This document shows positions 11,239 through 21,191 of a stretch of 64,000 bases of DNA, in pieces (position 1 is the first letter of the stretch; every line of letters begins with the position of its first letter). Both the position numbers and the translations under genes were made by a program. The notes beneath the pieces are model-generated. The model was given only the letters and a program-made list of their open reading frames with translations. It was not told the DNA's origin and made no database searches. This DNA comes from Candidatus Tisiphia endosymbiont of Sialis lutaria (GTDB lineage Bacteria > Pseudomonadota > Alphaproteobacteria > Rickettsiales > Rickettsiaceae): positions 1,364,001 through 1,428,000 of the forward strand of contig NZ_OZ032153.1 of the NCBI RefSeq assembly GCF_964026535.1, given 5' to 3'.

Positions 11239-13905
11239 ATGAACAAATGGATCTATTATTTTGGTACTAAAGGTGGGGATGGTAATGCTCAAATGAAAGA
11301 CGTGCTTGGCAGTAAAGGAGCTGGTCTTGCCGAGATGTCTAATTTAAATTTACCTATTCCTGATGGTTTTACTATTACTACAGAACTCTGTAATTATTTT
11401 TATAAAAATAATTACAGTTTGCCTGAGAATTTTAATAATGATTTAGTGATAGCTATTAAAAATTTAGAAAATTCTACTGGCAAGGTTTTTGGTGATCATA
11501 ATAATCCATTATTATTATCCGTTCGCTCAGGTTCAAGAGCTTCGATGCCTGGTATGATGGATACTATACTTAATCTTGGGTATAATGATCAAGTTTGCGA
11601 TGCACTATCAAATATTACTGGAAATGAGATTTTTGCTCTTGATAGCTATCGACGATTCTTAGAAATGTATGGATCAATGGTGCTATCAATTTCAAATGGT
11701 TTATTTAAAAATGCATTTGAGATGCATAAGGTTAAATGTAATATCTATCAAGAGAAAGAAATTACAGGAGATTTTTTAAGAATAATAGTTGAAGAGTTTA
11801 AAAAAATAATTTTTAATCATGGGGAAGAATCTCATGGTAAAGAATCACTTTTTGACCCATATAAACAATTAGAACAATCAATAAAAGCCGTATTAAAATC
11901 CTGGGCAGGGGATAGGGCGGTAACTTATAGAAAATTACACAATATACCCAATAACTGGGGTACGGCGATTAATGTCCAGTCAATGGTTTTTGGCAATCAA
12001 GGAAGTAATTCTGCTACAGGCGTAGTATTCTCGCGTTGTCCTGCAACTGGTGAAAATAAGCTTTTTGGTGAATATTTAATAAATGCTCAAGGTGAGGATG
12101 TGGTATCAGGGACAAGAACCCCAAGCCCTATTACCAACGAGCATGATGTAGATTGTTCAATGCAAATAGTTATGCCACAAATATTTGAACAATTACAAGA
12201 GATTTGTAAGAAGTTAGAGTTACATTACTTGGACGTACAAGATATTGAATTCACCGTACAAAACGGAGTTTTGTATATTTTGCAAACACGTACTGCCAAA
12301 AGAACAGCTTTAGCCAGCATTAAAATTGCTACGGATATGGTGCAAGAAGGGCTGATTTCTAAACAACAAGCAATAATGCGTATAGAGCCGGAATCGTTAA
12401 CGCAGCTTTTACATACGGCTATTGATTATAGCAATACTCTAGACCATATCTCTAAAGGGCTACCAGCTTCTCCAGGGGCTGCTACTGGTATAGTAGTTTT
12501 TTCTCCTTATGATGCTGAGAAAATGTCGCATCACCATAAAGTGATTTTGGTACGCCATGATACTAGCCCTGAAGATATAAACGGTATGTATGTTTCAGCC
12601 GGTATTCTGACAGCCAGAGGTGGGATGACCTCTCATGCTGCGGTAGTTGCTAGAGGGTTAGGAAAACCATGTGTTTGCGGGGCAAATGATTTGGTAATAG
12701 ATGAGAAAAAACAGATATTTAAAATAGGTAATACTATCATCAACTATGGTGACTTAATAACTATAGATGGCGGAACGGGGAAAATTTTCTTAGGGGAGGT
12801 GCCATTGATTCAGCCTACTTTTACTAAGGAATTTCAAACAATTTTGGATTGGGCAGATGAATTTGCTACTTTAAAAGTTAGAGCCAATGCCGAAACTATT
12901 TTAGATGCAGGTGTTTCCCTAAAATTTGGGGCAAGCGGAATTGGCTTATGCAGAACAGAACATATGTTTTTTGACCATGATAAAATACCATTAGTACGAG
13001 AAATGATCATTGCTCCTGATCTAGAGAGAAGGAAACATGCGATTAGTAAATTATTGCCCTTACAAATTCAAGATTTTAAGGCATTATTTAAAATTATACA
13101 GGGTAAACCAATAAATATCAGATTGCTTGACCCGCCTCTACATGAATTTTTACCAACAACAGAGGATGATAAAAGAAACTTAGCAAAGGTGATGAATCTA
13201 CCGTTAGCTGTTGTGGAGCAACGCTTGCATGCATTATATGAAGTAAACCCTATGCTTGGACATAGAGGATGTCGCCTCGGTATTTCTTATCCTGAGATTT
13301 ATCAAATGCAAATAAGGGCAATTTTTACTGCTATCAGAGAGTTACAAGTTGAAGAAAATATCAATACTATTCTGGAGTTAATGATTCCTTTAATTAGTGA
13401 TGTTAATGAACTGAAAATCTTAAAAATACACATACAAGATGTTATTACTAACATGGAAGATATTAACAAATGCAAGTTTGATTTTACTCTTGGTACGATG
13501 ATTGAGCTACCAAGAGCGGCTTTAAAAGCTGGAGAGATTGCTGAAGAGCTAGATTATTTTAGTTTTGGTACTAATGATTTGACCCAAACAACATACGGCA
13601 TTTCTCGAGATGATGTAGCCTCATTTTTCCCGGATTATTTGGAGAAAAAAATCTTTGCATTTGATCCTTTTAGTAAATTAGATGAGGAAGGGGTAGGGGA
13701 GTTAATAAAAATTGCTATAAAACGTGGTTTAAAGAGCAACCCTACATTAAAACTTGGCGTATGCGGAGAGCATGCTGGTAATCCTCATTCTATAGAGTTC
13801 TTTTATAGAGTTGGTTTGCATTATGTATCATGTTCACCATACCGCATCCCTATAGCAAGGGTTGCCGCAGCTCAGGCAACAATAAAAGCTGATGATTATA
13901 TCTGA
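11239..13905 (+). CDS. ppdK: Pyruvate, phosphate dikinase
   Basis: Cytoplasmic enzyme interconverting pyruvate/ATP/Pi and PEP/AMP/PPi; in rickettsiae it can supply PEP or ATP. 888 aa from the ATG at 11239; a TTG nine bases upstream is less likely. It has the ATP-grasp N-terminal domain (GSKGAGLAEMSNL), the swivelling phosphohistidine domain with the His in GGMTSHAAVVARGLGKPC (near residue 475), and the C-terminal PEP/pyruvate barrel with LGHRGCRLG and the catalytic Cys in GVCGEHAGNP. No truncation. Confidence 0.96.
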   Translation: MNKWIYYFGTKGGDGNAQMKDVLGSKGAGLAEMSNLNLPIPDGFTITTELCNYFYKNNYSLPENFNNDLVIAIKNLENSTGKVFGDHNNPLLLSVRSGSRASMPGMMDTILNLGYNDQVCDALSNITGNEIFALDSYRRFLEMYGSMVLSISNGLFKNAFEMHKVKCNIYQEKEITGDFLRIIVEEFKKIIFNHGEESHGKESLFDPYKQLEQSIKAVLKSWAGDRAVTYRKLHNIPNNWGTAINVQSMVFGNQGSNSATGVVFSRCPATGENKLFGEYLINAQGEDVVSGTRTPSPITNEHDVDCSMQIVMPQIFEQLQEICKKLELHYLDVQDIEFTVQNGVLYILQTRTAKRTALASIKIATDMVQEGLISKQQAIMRIEPESLTQLLHTAIDYSNTLDHISKGLPASPGAATGIVVFSPYDAEKMSHHHKVILVRHDTSPEDINGMYVSAGILTARGGMTSHAAVVARGLGKPCVCGANDLVIDEKKQIFKIGNTIINYGDLITIDGGTGKIFLGEVPLIQPTFTKEFQTILDWADEFATLKVRANAETILDAGVSLKFGASGIGLCRTEHMFFDHDKIPLVREMIIAPDLERRKHAISKLLPLQIQDFKALFKIIQGKPINIRLLDPPLHEFLPTTEDDKRNLAKVMNLPLAVVEQRLHALYEVNPMLGHRGCRLGISYPEIYQMQIRAIFTAIRELQVEENINTILELMIPLISDVNELKILKIHIQDVITNMEDINKCKFDFTLGTMIELPRAALKAGEIAEELDYFSFGTNDLTQTTYGISRDDVASFFPDYLEKKIFAFDPFSKLDEEGVGELIKIAIKRGLKSNPTLKLGVCGEHAGNPHSIEFFYRVGLHYVSCSPYRIPIARVAAAQATIKADDYI

Positions 13906-13988
13906 CAATTTTTTAAATAATTTGCATATATCTATTAGTGTAGTTAATTTTTATGATATATTACGATATATGACATTGACTCCCTTGG

Positions 13989-14059
13989 CATTCCCGCGTA
14001 GGCGGGAATCTAAGACTCCTGCTTACGCAGGGGTGACACTAAGTCGAGCAGGGGTGACA
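13989..14059. repeat. Family C palindromic repeat with a partial tandem tail
   Basis: GCATTCCCGCGTAGGCGGGAATC to GCTTACGCAGGGGTGACA, followed by a second copy of the right arm (GCAGGGGTGACATTAAGTCGG). It fills most of the spacer between ppdK and the next gene. Confidence 0.75.
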
Positions 14060-14136
14060 TTAAGTCGGGTAAGGGTGATATTTGTTATACGTAAGGTAAA
14101 ATATAATCTAACTAACTATAAGTTAAGTGCTAATCT

Positions 14137-15672
14137 ATGATTAATATACTCAATCGATTAAAAATGCAAGTTTTTATAAAAATGTTGCACAAGCTTATAG
14201 CGTATTTTTTGTATAAAAAAAATATTATTATCCTAATAGGAGATAAAGGTACATTTCTTTGTGCTTTGGTTCACGATAAAGTTGTAGGTAGTTTATTTGT
14301 CCCTGATGAAAAGCAAAATGAATTAGATTCCTATAAAGAATTTTTTGCTAAATTCAAGAAACATTATGTTTTCTTCTTATTAAGCGGTTCTGAATGTCAA
14401 TTACGTCATGAGCTAGTACCTGTACTACATTCAATAGTAACAAACAATCCTGTGGAGAAGTTTATTGAAGAGTATTTTCCTGCAGATTATATAGTTGGTT
14501 ATAGTGTTTATAACATCAATACCAAGCCTAGTGAGGTGTGGAATAGTTTGATTGTCTCTAGTCCTTATACTCCTCCTTTAAGTAAACTACTTGAAAATTT
14601 GCTGGCAAGTGATAGCCAAAAATTTGGTGGGATTTATTTTTTATCTTTAGAGTTGCAAACAATTATCGATAAAATTGTAAAAAATGTTGAGAATAATAAA
14701 TATAGTGAATATTTACAAATTTTTGTATGTATTTTAAATACCAGCGGCATTAAACTTGTTGTTAAACACCAAGGTAATATAATCTCAAAACAAACATTGG
14801 ACTATCCAGCTGATAAGTCAGATTCATATATTCAGGGTATAATCGAACAAGAAGTGGAAGATTGTTTGATATCTTGTAAAAATTATATTGCTAATCTAGC
14901 CCTTAAAGTTTGTATAATTTTCATAGTAGACCAAAATTTAAAGTTGCTATTAGAACAATCCAATTTTGCTGGACATCCAGTAATATGTATAGTCAATTCA
15001 GGGGAATTGGATAATAAATTTTCAGATGGGATGATCGTTAAATTATTTAATGAACAAAAAAGCTTTCTAGCCTCTAATCAATATTTAGAATCGATAGCTA
15101 AACTCAATCTTATCAGCTCTTTAGTTTTTAAACCACTTATTACTATAATAATAATATTGATATTTGCCGCATCTATTATCAAAGTTAAAACCGTAGCAAA
15201 TTACAAAAAGTTAGATATTTTAAATTCACATTATTTTAGTACTGAGCAGGATTATTATAATGTTAAGCAGACCTATCCATATCTTCAAAACGCTACTAAT
15301 TTAGCTGATTTATACGTCTTTGAATCATTATTACAAATTCCAGCACCAATACCATTTGATTTGTTAGAAAAGTTTGTAACAAATTTACCACCTAGTATTC
15401 ATATAGAAGAGGTTAAATGGCAAAGGTTGGATCTAGATAATACGTTATCATCCTCTAATCAGTATATAAAAATTGGAATATCATTGAGGCTTATAGTTAA
15501 TGATATATTAGTCGAAGAGGCTACTAAATTTTTAGAACAAGAAATTGCAAATTTTAGTAAAATATTTAGCAATATGGATATTAAATTTACAATATTTACT
15601 GACCAAATATTAGATTTATCTAATAGAGTGGTAATACCGGCATCGGTTATTATTACTAAAAAGAAAGGGTAA
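14137..15672 (+). CDS. Membrane protein with PilM/PilN-like layout
   Basis: 511 aa, not firmly assigned. Residues about 1-320 look cytoplasmic and have alternating strands like an actin-fold protein (FVCILNTSGIKLVVKHQGNIISKQTL recalls the PilM/GspL phosphate-binding strands). One strongly hydrophobic helix follows near 340-358 (ITIIIILIFAASII), then a periplasmic part with a coiled region and a ferredoxin-like end (IHIEEVKWQRLDL). This is the order of a fused PilM-PilN or GspL protein of a type II secretion or type IV pilus platform. The next gene looks like PilO. It contains a 5' half of a family A repeat. Assignment is by architecture only. Confidence 0.5.
   Translation: MINILNRLKMQVFIKMLHKLIAYFLYKKNIIILIGDKGTFLCALVHDKVVGSLFVPDEKQNELDSYKEFFAKFKKHYVFFLLSGSECQLRHELVPVLHSIVTNNPVEKFIEEYFPADYIVGYSVYNINTKPSEVWNSLIVSSPYTPPLSKLLENLLASDSQKFGGIYFLSLELQTIIDKIVKNVENNKYSEYLQIFVCILNTSGIKLVVKHQGNIISKQTLDYPADKSDSYIQGIIEQEVEDCLISCKNYIANLALKVCIIFIVDQNLKLLLEQSNFAGHPVICIVNSGELDNKFSDGMIVKLFNEQKSFLASNQYLESIAKLNLISSLVFKPLITIIIILIFAASIIKVKTVANYKKLDILNSHYFSTEQDYYNVKQTYPYLQNATNLADLYVFESLLQIPAPIPFDLLEKFVTNLPPSIHIEEVKWQRLDLDNTLSSSNQYIKIGISLRLIVNDILVEEATKFLEQEIANFSKIFSNMDIKFTIFTDQILDLSNRVVIPASVIITKKKG
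14988..15011 (+). repeat. Half family A element inside the PilM/PilN-like gene
   Basis: TATAGTCAATTCAGGGGAAT matches the left tip of the family A element almost exactly and is read in frame as IVNSGE. No right arm follows; the match fades after about 24 bp. Confidence 0.6.
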
Positions 15673-15675
15673 AAG

Positions 15676-16317
15676 ATGCTTAAAAATTTTATTATTCATC
15701 TAAAAAATGTTATATTTTTTAAGTTTGCTATATGTTGTTTGTGTATTTCTAGCATTTTATGGTTGCTACAAAGTCTTAATAAAGATTATATGGAGTCGAT
15801 TAGCAAGAATAACAATATTGCAGAATCCCTAGCTCAAGAAACGTTAAAGCTATATTCTATAATAAATTCAAAAAATAAAATACTAGAGACCTATGCAAGA
15901 TATACGAAATTATTATCTATTTCTGCTAGACAAAGTTGTTTAGAGAGAGCAAGGTTAATAATGAAAATTGATAGTTTGTCAAAAAAATACAACCTAAATG
16001 AGCCGATTACTATATCGATTAAACAAGAATTCTTAAGTGGTATTAGATCAGATATGGGAACAAAGCAAGATACTATAAAGATAAAGAATTATGATGTTTA
16101 CATAAGATTCTCTACTAAAGATTTTGTAACATTCTCGACAATCATAAAAGAAATATACTCTTGTATGCCGGAAAATACTATTGTACTATCTATAGACGTC
16201 AAAAAAGAAGATGTATTGGAGTCCAAGGTTATTTATAAACTATCAACAGAAAGAACCCCTGATGTGATTTTTACAAAACTCAACATGCGTATAAGAGAAA
16301 TAACAACAAATAAATAA
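15676..16317 (+). CDS. Small bitopic membrane protein, PilO/GspM-like
   Basis: 213 aa: a short basic N-terminus, one membrane helix near residues 15-33 (FFKFAICCLCISSILWLL), a helical periplasmic segment (about 40-100), and a mixed alpha/beta end that would suit a PilO-like ferredoxin fold. It starts 3 bp after the upstream gene, so the two are surely cotranscribed. By position and layout it may partner the PilM/PilN-like protein in a secretion or pilus platform; there are no diagnostic residues. Confidence 0.45.
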   Translation: MLKNFIIHLKNVIFFKFAICCLCISSILWLLQSLNKDYMESISKNNNIAESLAQETLKLYSIINSKNKILETYARYTKLLSISARQSCLERARLIMKIDSLSKKYNLNEPITISIKQEFLSGIRSDMGTKQDTIKIKNYDVYIRFSTKDFVTFSTIIKEIYSCMPENTIVLSIDVKKEDVLESKVIYKLSTERTPDVIFTKLNMRIREITTNK

Positions 16318-16321
16318 AATT

Positions 16322-17332
16322 ATGAACATCTTCAACAGTACAAATATTTCTATATGCAGAAAAAGCATATGTGAAGAGTTAATTAATAATATAACAAAAC
16401 AAACATGTTTAACACTTGCTAATGTCATAGCTATTGATTACGAAATTAGACTTAAATCAATACCTGAAATTAATGTGCATATAGGTAATTGCATTGGTAA
16501 ATTACGAACTTTTTTTGGTCAAAAAGTTATTACTGATGATAGTTTTTCAACAGTATTAATGTTGTTTTCGGTAGCAATCTCTACAGATGCAGTAGACTAT
16601 CAGGATAGAGATAATATTCTAAACAAATCAGAAGATATAGTAGTTGATACACTAATAAATACAAATTTTGGTGATACAAATTCTGAAGAGAGGGGAGTAA
16701 TCAAACAAGTGCTAAAAGGTTTGTTGGCAGCAAAAAATAATTATGAATTAACAAACTTTATTCAAGTTGAACCAGAAATATTTCGTACAACAGTAATGCA
16801 TGCGGTAAAAAAATATCAACAGCCTAAAGAGGTAAGTGATAATGTTCAATTGGAAATTAATAGAATAGTAACTGTTGCAGCAAAACATAATAAGAAAACG
16901 GAAATATTTAAACAAGCAACCAGCAAAATTATAACGGCTATTAGTGTTTTAGCAGTTGGGGCGATTAGTGTTGCAACAGCCGGGGCTACATTTGCTTTTA
17001 TGGTAGTCCCGGCTTCTATTCTAGCAATAGAATATGCTCCCAAAATAGGAGAGAAGATGGGGGGGATGATTCTTAGTGCTGATAAATCGATGAGTGAGGA
17101 AGAACAAAAAATTACTACTCTAAAAACTAATTTGTTAAAAAATAATAAAGAATTTTTGACCAAACAACAATCTGTAGAGCATAATGTTGCAAAGGAACAT
17201 CTATTGAGTAGTGGGGTAAAGTCTGTAGTTAATCAAAAATATAGTACAATAAAGACTCAGCTACAGCCCAACTTGCCTAATAAAAGTTCTTTACAAAATA
17301 GCAAGTCCTCAGGATATGTTAAACAAAGGTAA
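16322..17332 (+). CDS. Hypothetical protein with a hydrophobic hairpin
   Basis: 336 aa, not recognised. The first two thirds are helical and polar. Near residues 200-240 a Gly/Ala-rich hydrophobic stretch (ITAISVLAVGAISVATAGATFAFMV in two pieces) could span or insert in a membrane. The tail is charged and Ser/Gln-rich, probably disordered. It starts 4 bp after the PilO-like gene and ends 4 bp before sugE, so it belongs to the same unit. It could be a secreted or membrane-inserting protein; nothing in the sequence decides. Confidence 0.6.
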   Translation: MNIFNSTNISICRKSICEELINNITKQTCLTLANVIAIDYEIRLKSIPEINVHIGNCIGKLRTFFGQKVITDDSFSTVLMLFSVAISTDAVDYQDRDNILNKSEDIVVDTLINTNFGDTNSEERGVIKQVLKGLLAAKNNYELTNFIQVEPEIFRTTVMHAVKKYQQPKEVSDNVQLEINRIVTVAAKHNKKTEIFKQATSKIITAISVLAVGAISVATAGATFAFMVVPASILAIEYAPKIGEKMGGMILSADKSMSEEEQKITTLKTNLLKNNKEFLTKQQSVEHNVAKEHLLSSGVKSVVNQKYSTIKTQLQPNLPNKSSLQNSKSSGYVKQR

Positions 17333-17336
17333 TAAT

Positions 17337-17654
17337 ATGCTAGTAACTTGGATTCTCCTTATATTTGCCGGATTATTTGAAATAGGTTTTTCTATATCGC
17401 TAAAATTATCAGATGGGTTTACCAAAATAAAACCTATTATAGCTTTTATTGGCTTTTCAATATTAAGCTTTATTTGTCTTAGTAAAACTCTAGATAAGCT
17501 ACCTCTTGGCACTGCTTATCTTCTATGGACTGGTATCGGAGCGGTAGGAACAGTCATAGTAGGAATAGTGTATTTTAATGAGCCATATTCTGCTATGCGA
17601 GTTTTCTTTATTAGTACTATGATAATTTCCATGATAGGTTTGAAGTTATCTTAA
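17337..17654 (+). CDS. sugE: SMR-family exporter, SugE/Gdx type
   Basis: 105-aa inner-membrane protein with four helices. The membrane-embedded Glu lies in AGLFEIGFSISLKL of helix 1, and the GTAYLLWTGIGAVGTVIVGI signature is closer to SugE/Gdx guanidinium exporters than to EmrE. It ends IGLKLS, as SugE does. The start at 17337 follows AAAGG and sits 4 bp after the upstream stop; an ATG at 17316 would overlap the upstream gene. Last gene of its run. Confidence 0.85.
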   Translation: MLVTWILLIFAGLFEIGFSISLKLSDGFTKIKPIIAFIGFSILSFICLSKTLDKLPLGTAYLLWTGIGAVGTVIVGIVYFNEPYSAMRVFFISTMIISMIGLKLS

Positions 17655-17669
17655 CTCATTTACCTTAGA

Positions 17670-17935
17670 TGTCACCCCTGCGAAAGTAGGGGTCTAGATT
17701 CCCGCCTACGCGGGAATAACAATAGTGGATGAGAATGACGAGAAAGTTGGATGTCACCCCTGGCGAAAGCAGGGGTCTAGATTCCCGCCTACGTGCATAT
17801 GCATCAGTTTAAGAAGGTAATAAGAAGCAATCTACTCTTTTATGGATTGCTACGCCATCTACGGTGGCTCGCAATGACGAAAAAGCTATCTAAAACCCGT
17901 TCCACTTTTTAACTTTCAACAGTTGTGCCACGGTT
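17670..17935. repeat. Cluster of family C, C and B palindromes with an outer arm
   Basis: Two C elements (17670-17720 and 17752-17793, GTCACCCCTG...CGCGGGAAT) and a B element (17823-17879, ending GCTCGCAATGACG). The B element is followed by an outer arm, AAAGCTATCTAAAACCC then TTTAACTTTCAACAGTTGTG. The same arm recurs inverted at 20355 and on both sides of the B copy at 47486. No gene between sugE and lpxK. Confidence 0.75.
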
Positions 17936-17975
17936 TTCCTAGCAATGACTTTGAGCAATATTACTTATAATAACT

Positions 17976-18950
17976 ATGATCAGGCTTATTTACCCTAAAT
18001 TTTGGCAAAGTAAAAATATTATTGCCTATTTATTATTACCATTAAGCTGGTTATATCTTTTTGCTAGTTATCTACGAAGGATCACAGCTCGCCCAATAAT
18101 ATTTCCTTGTAAAGTAATTTGCGTTGGTAATATAAGCATCGGGGGTACTGGTAAAACTCAAATAGTAATTTTCCTTGCTCAACTATTGAAAGCTATTAAT
18201 ATTGATTTTATAATTATCACTAAAGGTTATGGTAGTAATCTTCAAGCAGCATTGTTAGTTGAAGCACACCATACAGTAGCAGATGTCGGGGATGAAACAG
18301 TAATGCTGTTAAAATATGGTAAAGTCATTGCCGCAAAGAAAATTCAAGATATAGAGCCTTTTATAGAAAGGATTAAGCCAAAGGTGATTATAGTAGATGA
18401 CTCGATGCAGAATCCTAATTTTCATAAGGATATTGTTATTCTGTCAGTTGATGCTAATAGATTATTTGGCAATGGGTTCTTAATTCCAGCTGGTCCTCTG
18501 CGTCAATACCCCAAACAAGCTATTGACAAAGCTGATATAGTTATTTCAGTAGGTTCTGATTCTTTTCTCTCATATAAGAAGTATCCATTTCTATACTCAA
18601 AGCAGAAGAGTATACAAGCTCAAATAGTTCCCTCTATAAATATCGACAAGACAAAAAATTATTTTGCCTTTAGTGGTATAGGAAATCCTGAAAGGTTTCT
18701 CTCTACATTAGAAAATTATGGATTGCAGTTAATCGGTCATAAGATTTTCCCTGATCATCATCAATATTCTGCAGAAGATTTAGAATATTTAAAAGAACAA
18801 TCAAAAAAATCTAACTCTCTGCTAATAACCACTAGAAAAGATTACGTAAGAATATGCGATACTGATCTGTCCGTAATATGTTGCGATGTGCATTTATTAT
18901 TAAATAATCAACAATTATTAGTAGATTTAATATATGAAAAAATTATTTAA
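17976..18950 (+). CDS. lpxK: Tetraacyldisaccharide 4'-kinase
   Basis: Inner-membrane-associated kinase that phosphorylates the lipid A precursor at the 4' position. 324 aa. An N-terminal hydrophobic helix ([17 protein letters not shown]) precedes the P-loop [13 protein letters not shown] near residue 55. VGDETVML and the Asp-rich [10 protein letters not shown] segment of the LpxK active site follow, then the C-terminal TTRKDYVR. It overlaps the next acyltransferase gene by 17 bp, giving a lipid A operon. Confidence 0.94.
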   Translation: MIRLIYPKFWQSKNIIAYLLLPLSWLYLFASYLRRITARPIIFPCKVICVGNISIGGTGKTQIVIFLAQLLKAINIDFIIITKGYGSNLQAALLVEAHHTVADVGDETVMLLKYGKVIAAKKIQDIEPFIERIKPKVIIVDDSMQNPNFHKDIVILSVDANRLFGNGFLIPAGPLRQYPKQAIDKADIVISVGSDSFLSYKKYPFLYSKQKSIQAQIVPSINIDKTKNYFAFSGIGNPERFLSTLENYGLQLIGHKIFPDHHQYSAEDLEYLKEQSKKSNSLLITTRKDYVRICDTDLSVICCDVHLLLNNQQLLVDLIYEKII

Positions 18951-19881
18951 AAATATTATATATTTACTTGAATATTTTTTTGTTTTAATAGTACTAAAAA
19001 TACTAGGGGCATTGGGTATTGACAAATCTGTAAATATTTGTCGATCCTTAGCAAGGAAAATAGGTCCTTTGTTACCAGTTAATAAAGTTGCAAAAGAAAA
19101 TATTCAAAATATTCTTGGCAATAATCTATACACAAATGAAGGATCCATAAATTCTCAAGCAATCGTTAATCAAGTATGGGATAATTTTGGCAGTTTTATA
19201 GGAGAATTTCCATATGTTAATAAGATGTCAGAGGAAGAATTATCTAGACGAATAGAGATAAGTGGTCTTGAGAATATAATAGAATTCCAGAAATCACAGC
19301 AACCATTCTTATTCTTTACTGGACATTTTGCTAATTGGGATTTTGCTCTTAAAATTAGCAATAAATTTTATCATAAATTTGCTATTATCTACCGCAAATT
19401 AAATAATCCTTATGTTGACAAACTAATTAACGATACGCGTATAAGTAATGATATAAAGCTAATTCCCAAAGGAACACAAGGGGTAAGAGAGCTAATATCT
19501 GCTATTAAATCAGGATATGCAATTGGTATGCTGGTAGATCAAAAAATGAATAATGGTATTGAAGTACCATTTTTAGGGCAACCAGCCATGACTGCTCAGG
19601 CAATTGCTAAAATTGCATTACAGTTCAGCTACCCAATTATACCATTACAAGTGGTTCGCACTAATAGTAATAACAGTTATTTTAAAATTATTATTCATCC
19701 GCCAATAAAATTACAAAAAACTAATAATAATCAAACAGATTGTTATAATATAATGGTTACTATTAACCAAATTTTAGGTAATTGGGTTAAAGAAAACCCA
19801 GGACAATGGTTCTGGTTTCATAATAGATGGAAGAAGAATCATAATAAATATTCTAAAAATGCATATTCCAAGATTAAGTAA
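18934..19881 (+). CDS. lpxL: Lipid A lauroyl/myristoyl acyltransferase (LpxL/HtrB family)
   Basis: Inner-membrane enzyme adding a secondary acyl chain to lipid A. 315 aa. The N-terminal anchor helix is rich in F/V/L/I (residues 10-27). The HX4D catalytic motif is GHFANWD near residue 130, and the LVDQKMNNG and VPFLGQPA segments complete the family pattern. Starts inside the end of lpxK (17-bp overlap), so translation is probably coupled. LpxM-like function cannot be excluded. Confidence 0.88.
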   Translation: MKKLFKNIIYLLEYFFVLIVLKILGALGIDKSVNICRSLARKIGPLLPVNKVAKENIQNILGNNLYTNEGSINSQAIVNQVWDNFGSFIGEFPYVNKMSEEELSRRIEISGLENIIEFQKSQQPFLFFTGHFANWDFALKISNKFYHKFAIIYRKLNNPYVDKLINDTRISNDIKLIPKGTQGVRELISAIKSGYAIGMLVDQKMNNGIEVPFLGQPAMTAQAIAKIALQFSYPIIPLQVVRTNSNNSYFKIIIHPPIKLQKTNNNQTDCYNIMVTINQILGNWVKENPGQWFWFHNRWKKNHNKYSKNAYSKIK

Positions 19882-20042
19882 TTGCAATTACTTAATAAAT
19901 ATGTATACTCTCCTGCTTTGAAGAATTGATACCGCAAATATACCTGCGGAGATATTCGTCTGCACATTCCTTGTTTTACAGTTAAATGTGAGTCGTAGGT
20001 AAAACTTGCATTTTTATAAAAATTTAATAAAAAAATAATGTT

Positions 20043-20267
20043 ATGATAAGGGTAACACCTCCTCAAAAAATTATATCTTTTGCTGAAAATAAATCTGACC
20101 TAGATAAAATTGCTCAATTTATTAAGGACGATTGGGCAATAGTAAAATTAATGCCATATGGTAATTATTTTATTGGCGTCATGGAAAAGATGCAGCATGA
20201 CAATACCATAAATGCCCAAGATCAAACTGTTTATATACCTCCAAGAAAAAAGATCATTTTTACTTAA
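20043..20267 (+). CDS. Small conserved-looking hypothetical protein
   Basis: 74 aa beginning MIRVTPPQKIISFAENKSDLDKI. It is mixed alpha/beta, with no membrane segment and no known motif. Codon use matches the neighbouring genes, and the 160 bp upstream is non-coding, so it looks like a real single gene. Function unknown. It is followed within 30 bp by a palindrome cluster. Confidence 0.55.
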   Translation: MIRVTPPQKIISFAENKSDLDKIAQFIKDDWAIVKLMPYGNYFIGVMEKMQHDNTINAQDQTVYIPPRKKIIFT

Positions 20268-20297
20268 TTTTAAAGTGGCTTCTTGCAATGACGGTGT

Positions 20298-20501
20298 TAT
20301 AGTCAATTCAGGGAAATTTGGGAATTTTGATCCCGCACCGAAGCAGGGATGACGCTAAGCCACAACTGTTGAAAGTTATAAGGTAGAGCAAGTTTTAGAT
20401 AGCTTTCCCGTCATTGCGAGACCACGTAGTGGTCGTGGCAATCCATTTTTGGTTACTTTTGTGGATTGCTTCGTCGACCTGCGGTCTTCCTCGCAATGAC
20501 G
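20298..20501. repeat. Half family A, half family C and full family B repeats
   Basis: 20298-20325 is a left-half family A element (TATAGTCAATTCAGGG). 20330-20353 is a half C (CCCGCACCGAAGCAGGGATGACG). Then come an outer arm (CACAACTGTTGAAAGTTA...TTTTAGATAGCTTT) and a full B element (20409-20501, CGTCATTGCGAGACC to CTCGCAATGACG). It fills the convergent spacer before rplI. Confidence 0.75.
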
Positions 20502-20524
20502 ACTTTTCTAGCGGGAATCTAGTA

Positions 20525-20631
20525 TATAGTCAATTGATGAGAAGTTGGGGACGTTGTCGCTCAATGCTCGCCTATTACTTATAGGCGTCGCTCCATCGCT
20601 CCTAGCCCCAAATTCTCCTGAATTGACTATA
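20525..20631. repeat. Family A element, 107-bp form, overlapping the rplI stop
   Basis: TATAGTCAATTGATGAGAAG to CTCCTGAATTGACTATA. Its right tip overlaps the last codon of rplI on the minus strand, and the TATAG tip supplies the rplI TAG stop. Confidence 0.9.
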
Positions 20632-21178
20632 ACTGCTCTATATCGTTAATAGAGACTTCTTGTTGATCAAAACCCTCAGGAGGGCTAGCAGCATCTTGCT
20701 TATTAATTCTTGCGTAATCCTGTGCTTCAGATTCTGACCTTGCCACAATTACTGTTATATTTGTGCTAAGATCAGCATGTAACCTAACCTCTACGACAAA
20801 GGCACCGGTTGATTTTATCGGCTTCTTAAGAATAATATTTAAATGTGATATTGACTGTGAAGAAGCCTTAGACAAACTTTCGGCAATTTCTTTATTATTC
20901 ACTGACCCAAACAATCGGCCATCATCAGCAGACTGTCTAATAAATACTAATTCTTTATTACTTATAATAGTATTAATAGCTTCTGCCTCAGCTCTTATTT
21001 TTAGGTCTTTTTCCTCAAGATCATGTTTTTGAGTTTCTATGAGCTGTTTATTGAGTTCTGTTGCTCTAATTGCTAATTTTCTAGGGATAAGATAATTACG
21101 AGCAAAACCCCTTTTTACCTTAAGAATTTCTGCAATCTTCCCGAGCTTTCTTACGGGTTTAATTAAAATAACTTCCAT
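20627..21178 (-). CDS. rplI: Ribosomal protein bL9
   Basis: 183 aa, longer than the usual 149. It starts [36 protein letters not shown], the rRNA-binding N-domain; then comes the long connecting helix, and then the C-domain with [16 protein letters not shown] and the [10 protein letters not shown] strand. About 30 extra C-terminal residues ([14 protein letters not shown]) follow. The stop TAG is contributed by a family A element. The ATG at 21178 follows a purine-rich site; a longer frame from 21208 is unlikely. Third gene of rpsF-rpsR-rplI. Confidence 0.94.
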   Translation of the reverse strand: MEVILIKPVRKLGKIAEILKVKRGFARNYLIPRKLAIRATELNKQLIETQKHDLEEKDLKIRAEAEAINTIISNKELVFIRQSADDGRLFGSVNNKEIAESLSKASSQSISHLNIILKKPIKSTGAFVVEVRLHADLSTNITVIVARSESEAQDYARINKQDAASPPEGFDQQEVSINDIEQL

Positions 21179-21191
21179 TTTATTCCTCTGC

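Noticed and set aside
10959-11246. 95-codon minus-strand frame between pagL and ppdK
   Set aside because: Made almost entirely of family B and C palindrome sequence; composition and position follow the repeats, not a gene.
13892-14140. 82-codon frame between ppdK and the PilM-like gene
   Set aside because: Runs through the end of ppdK and a family C repeat (PRRRESK... peptide is typical translated repeat).
16846-17163. 105-codon minus-strand frame
   Set aside because: Antisense shadow of the hydrophobic hairpin region of the 16322 gene.
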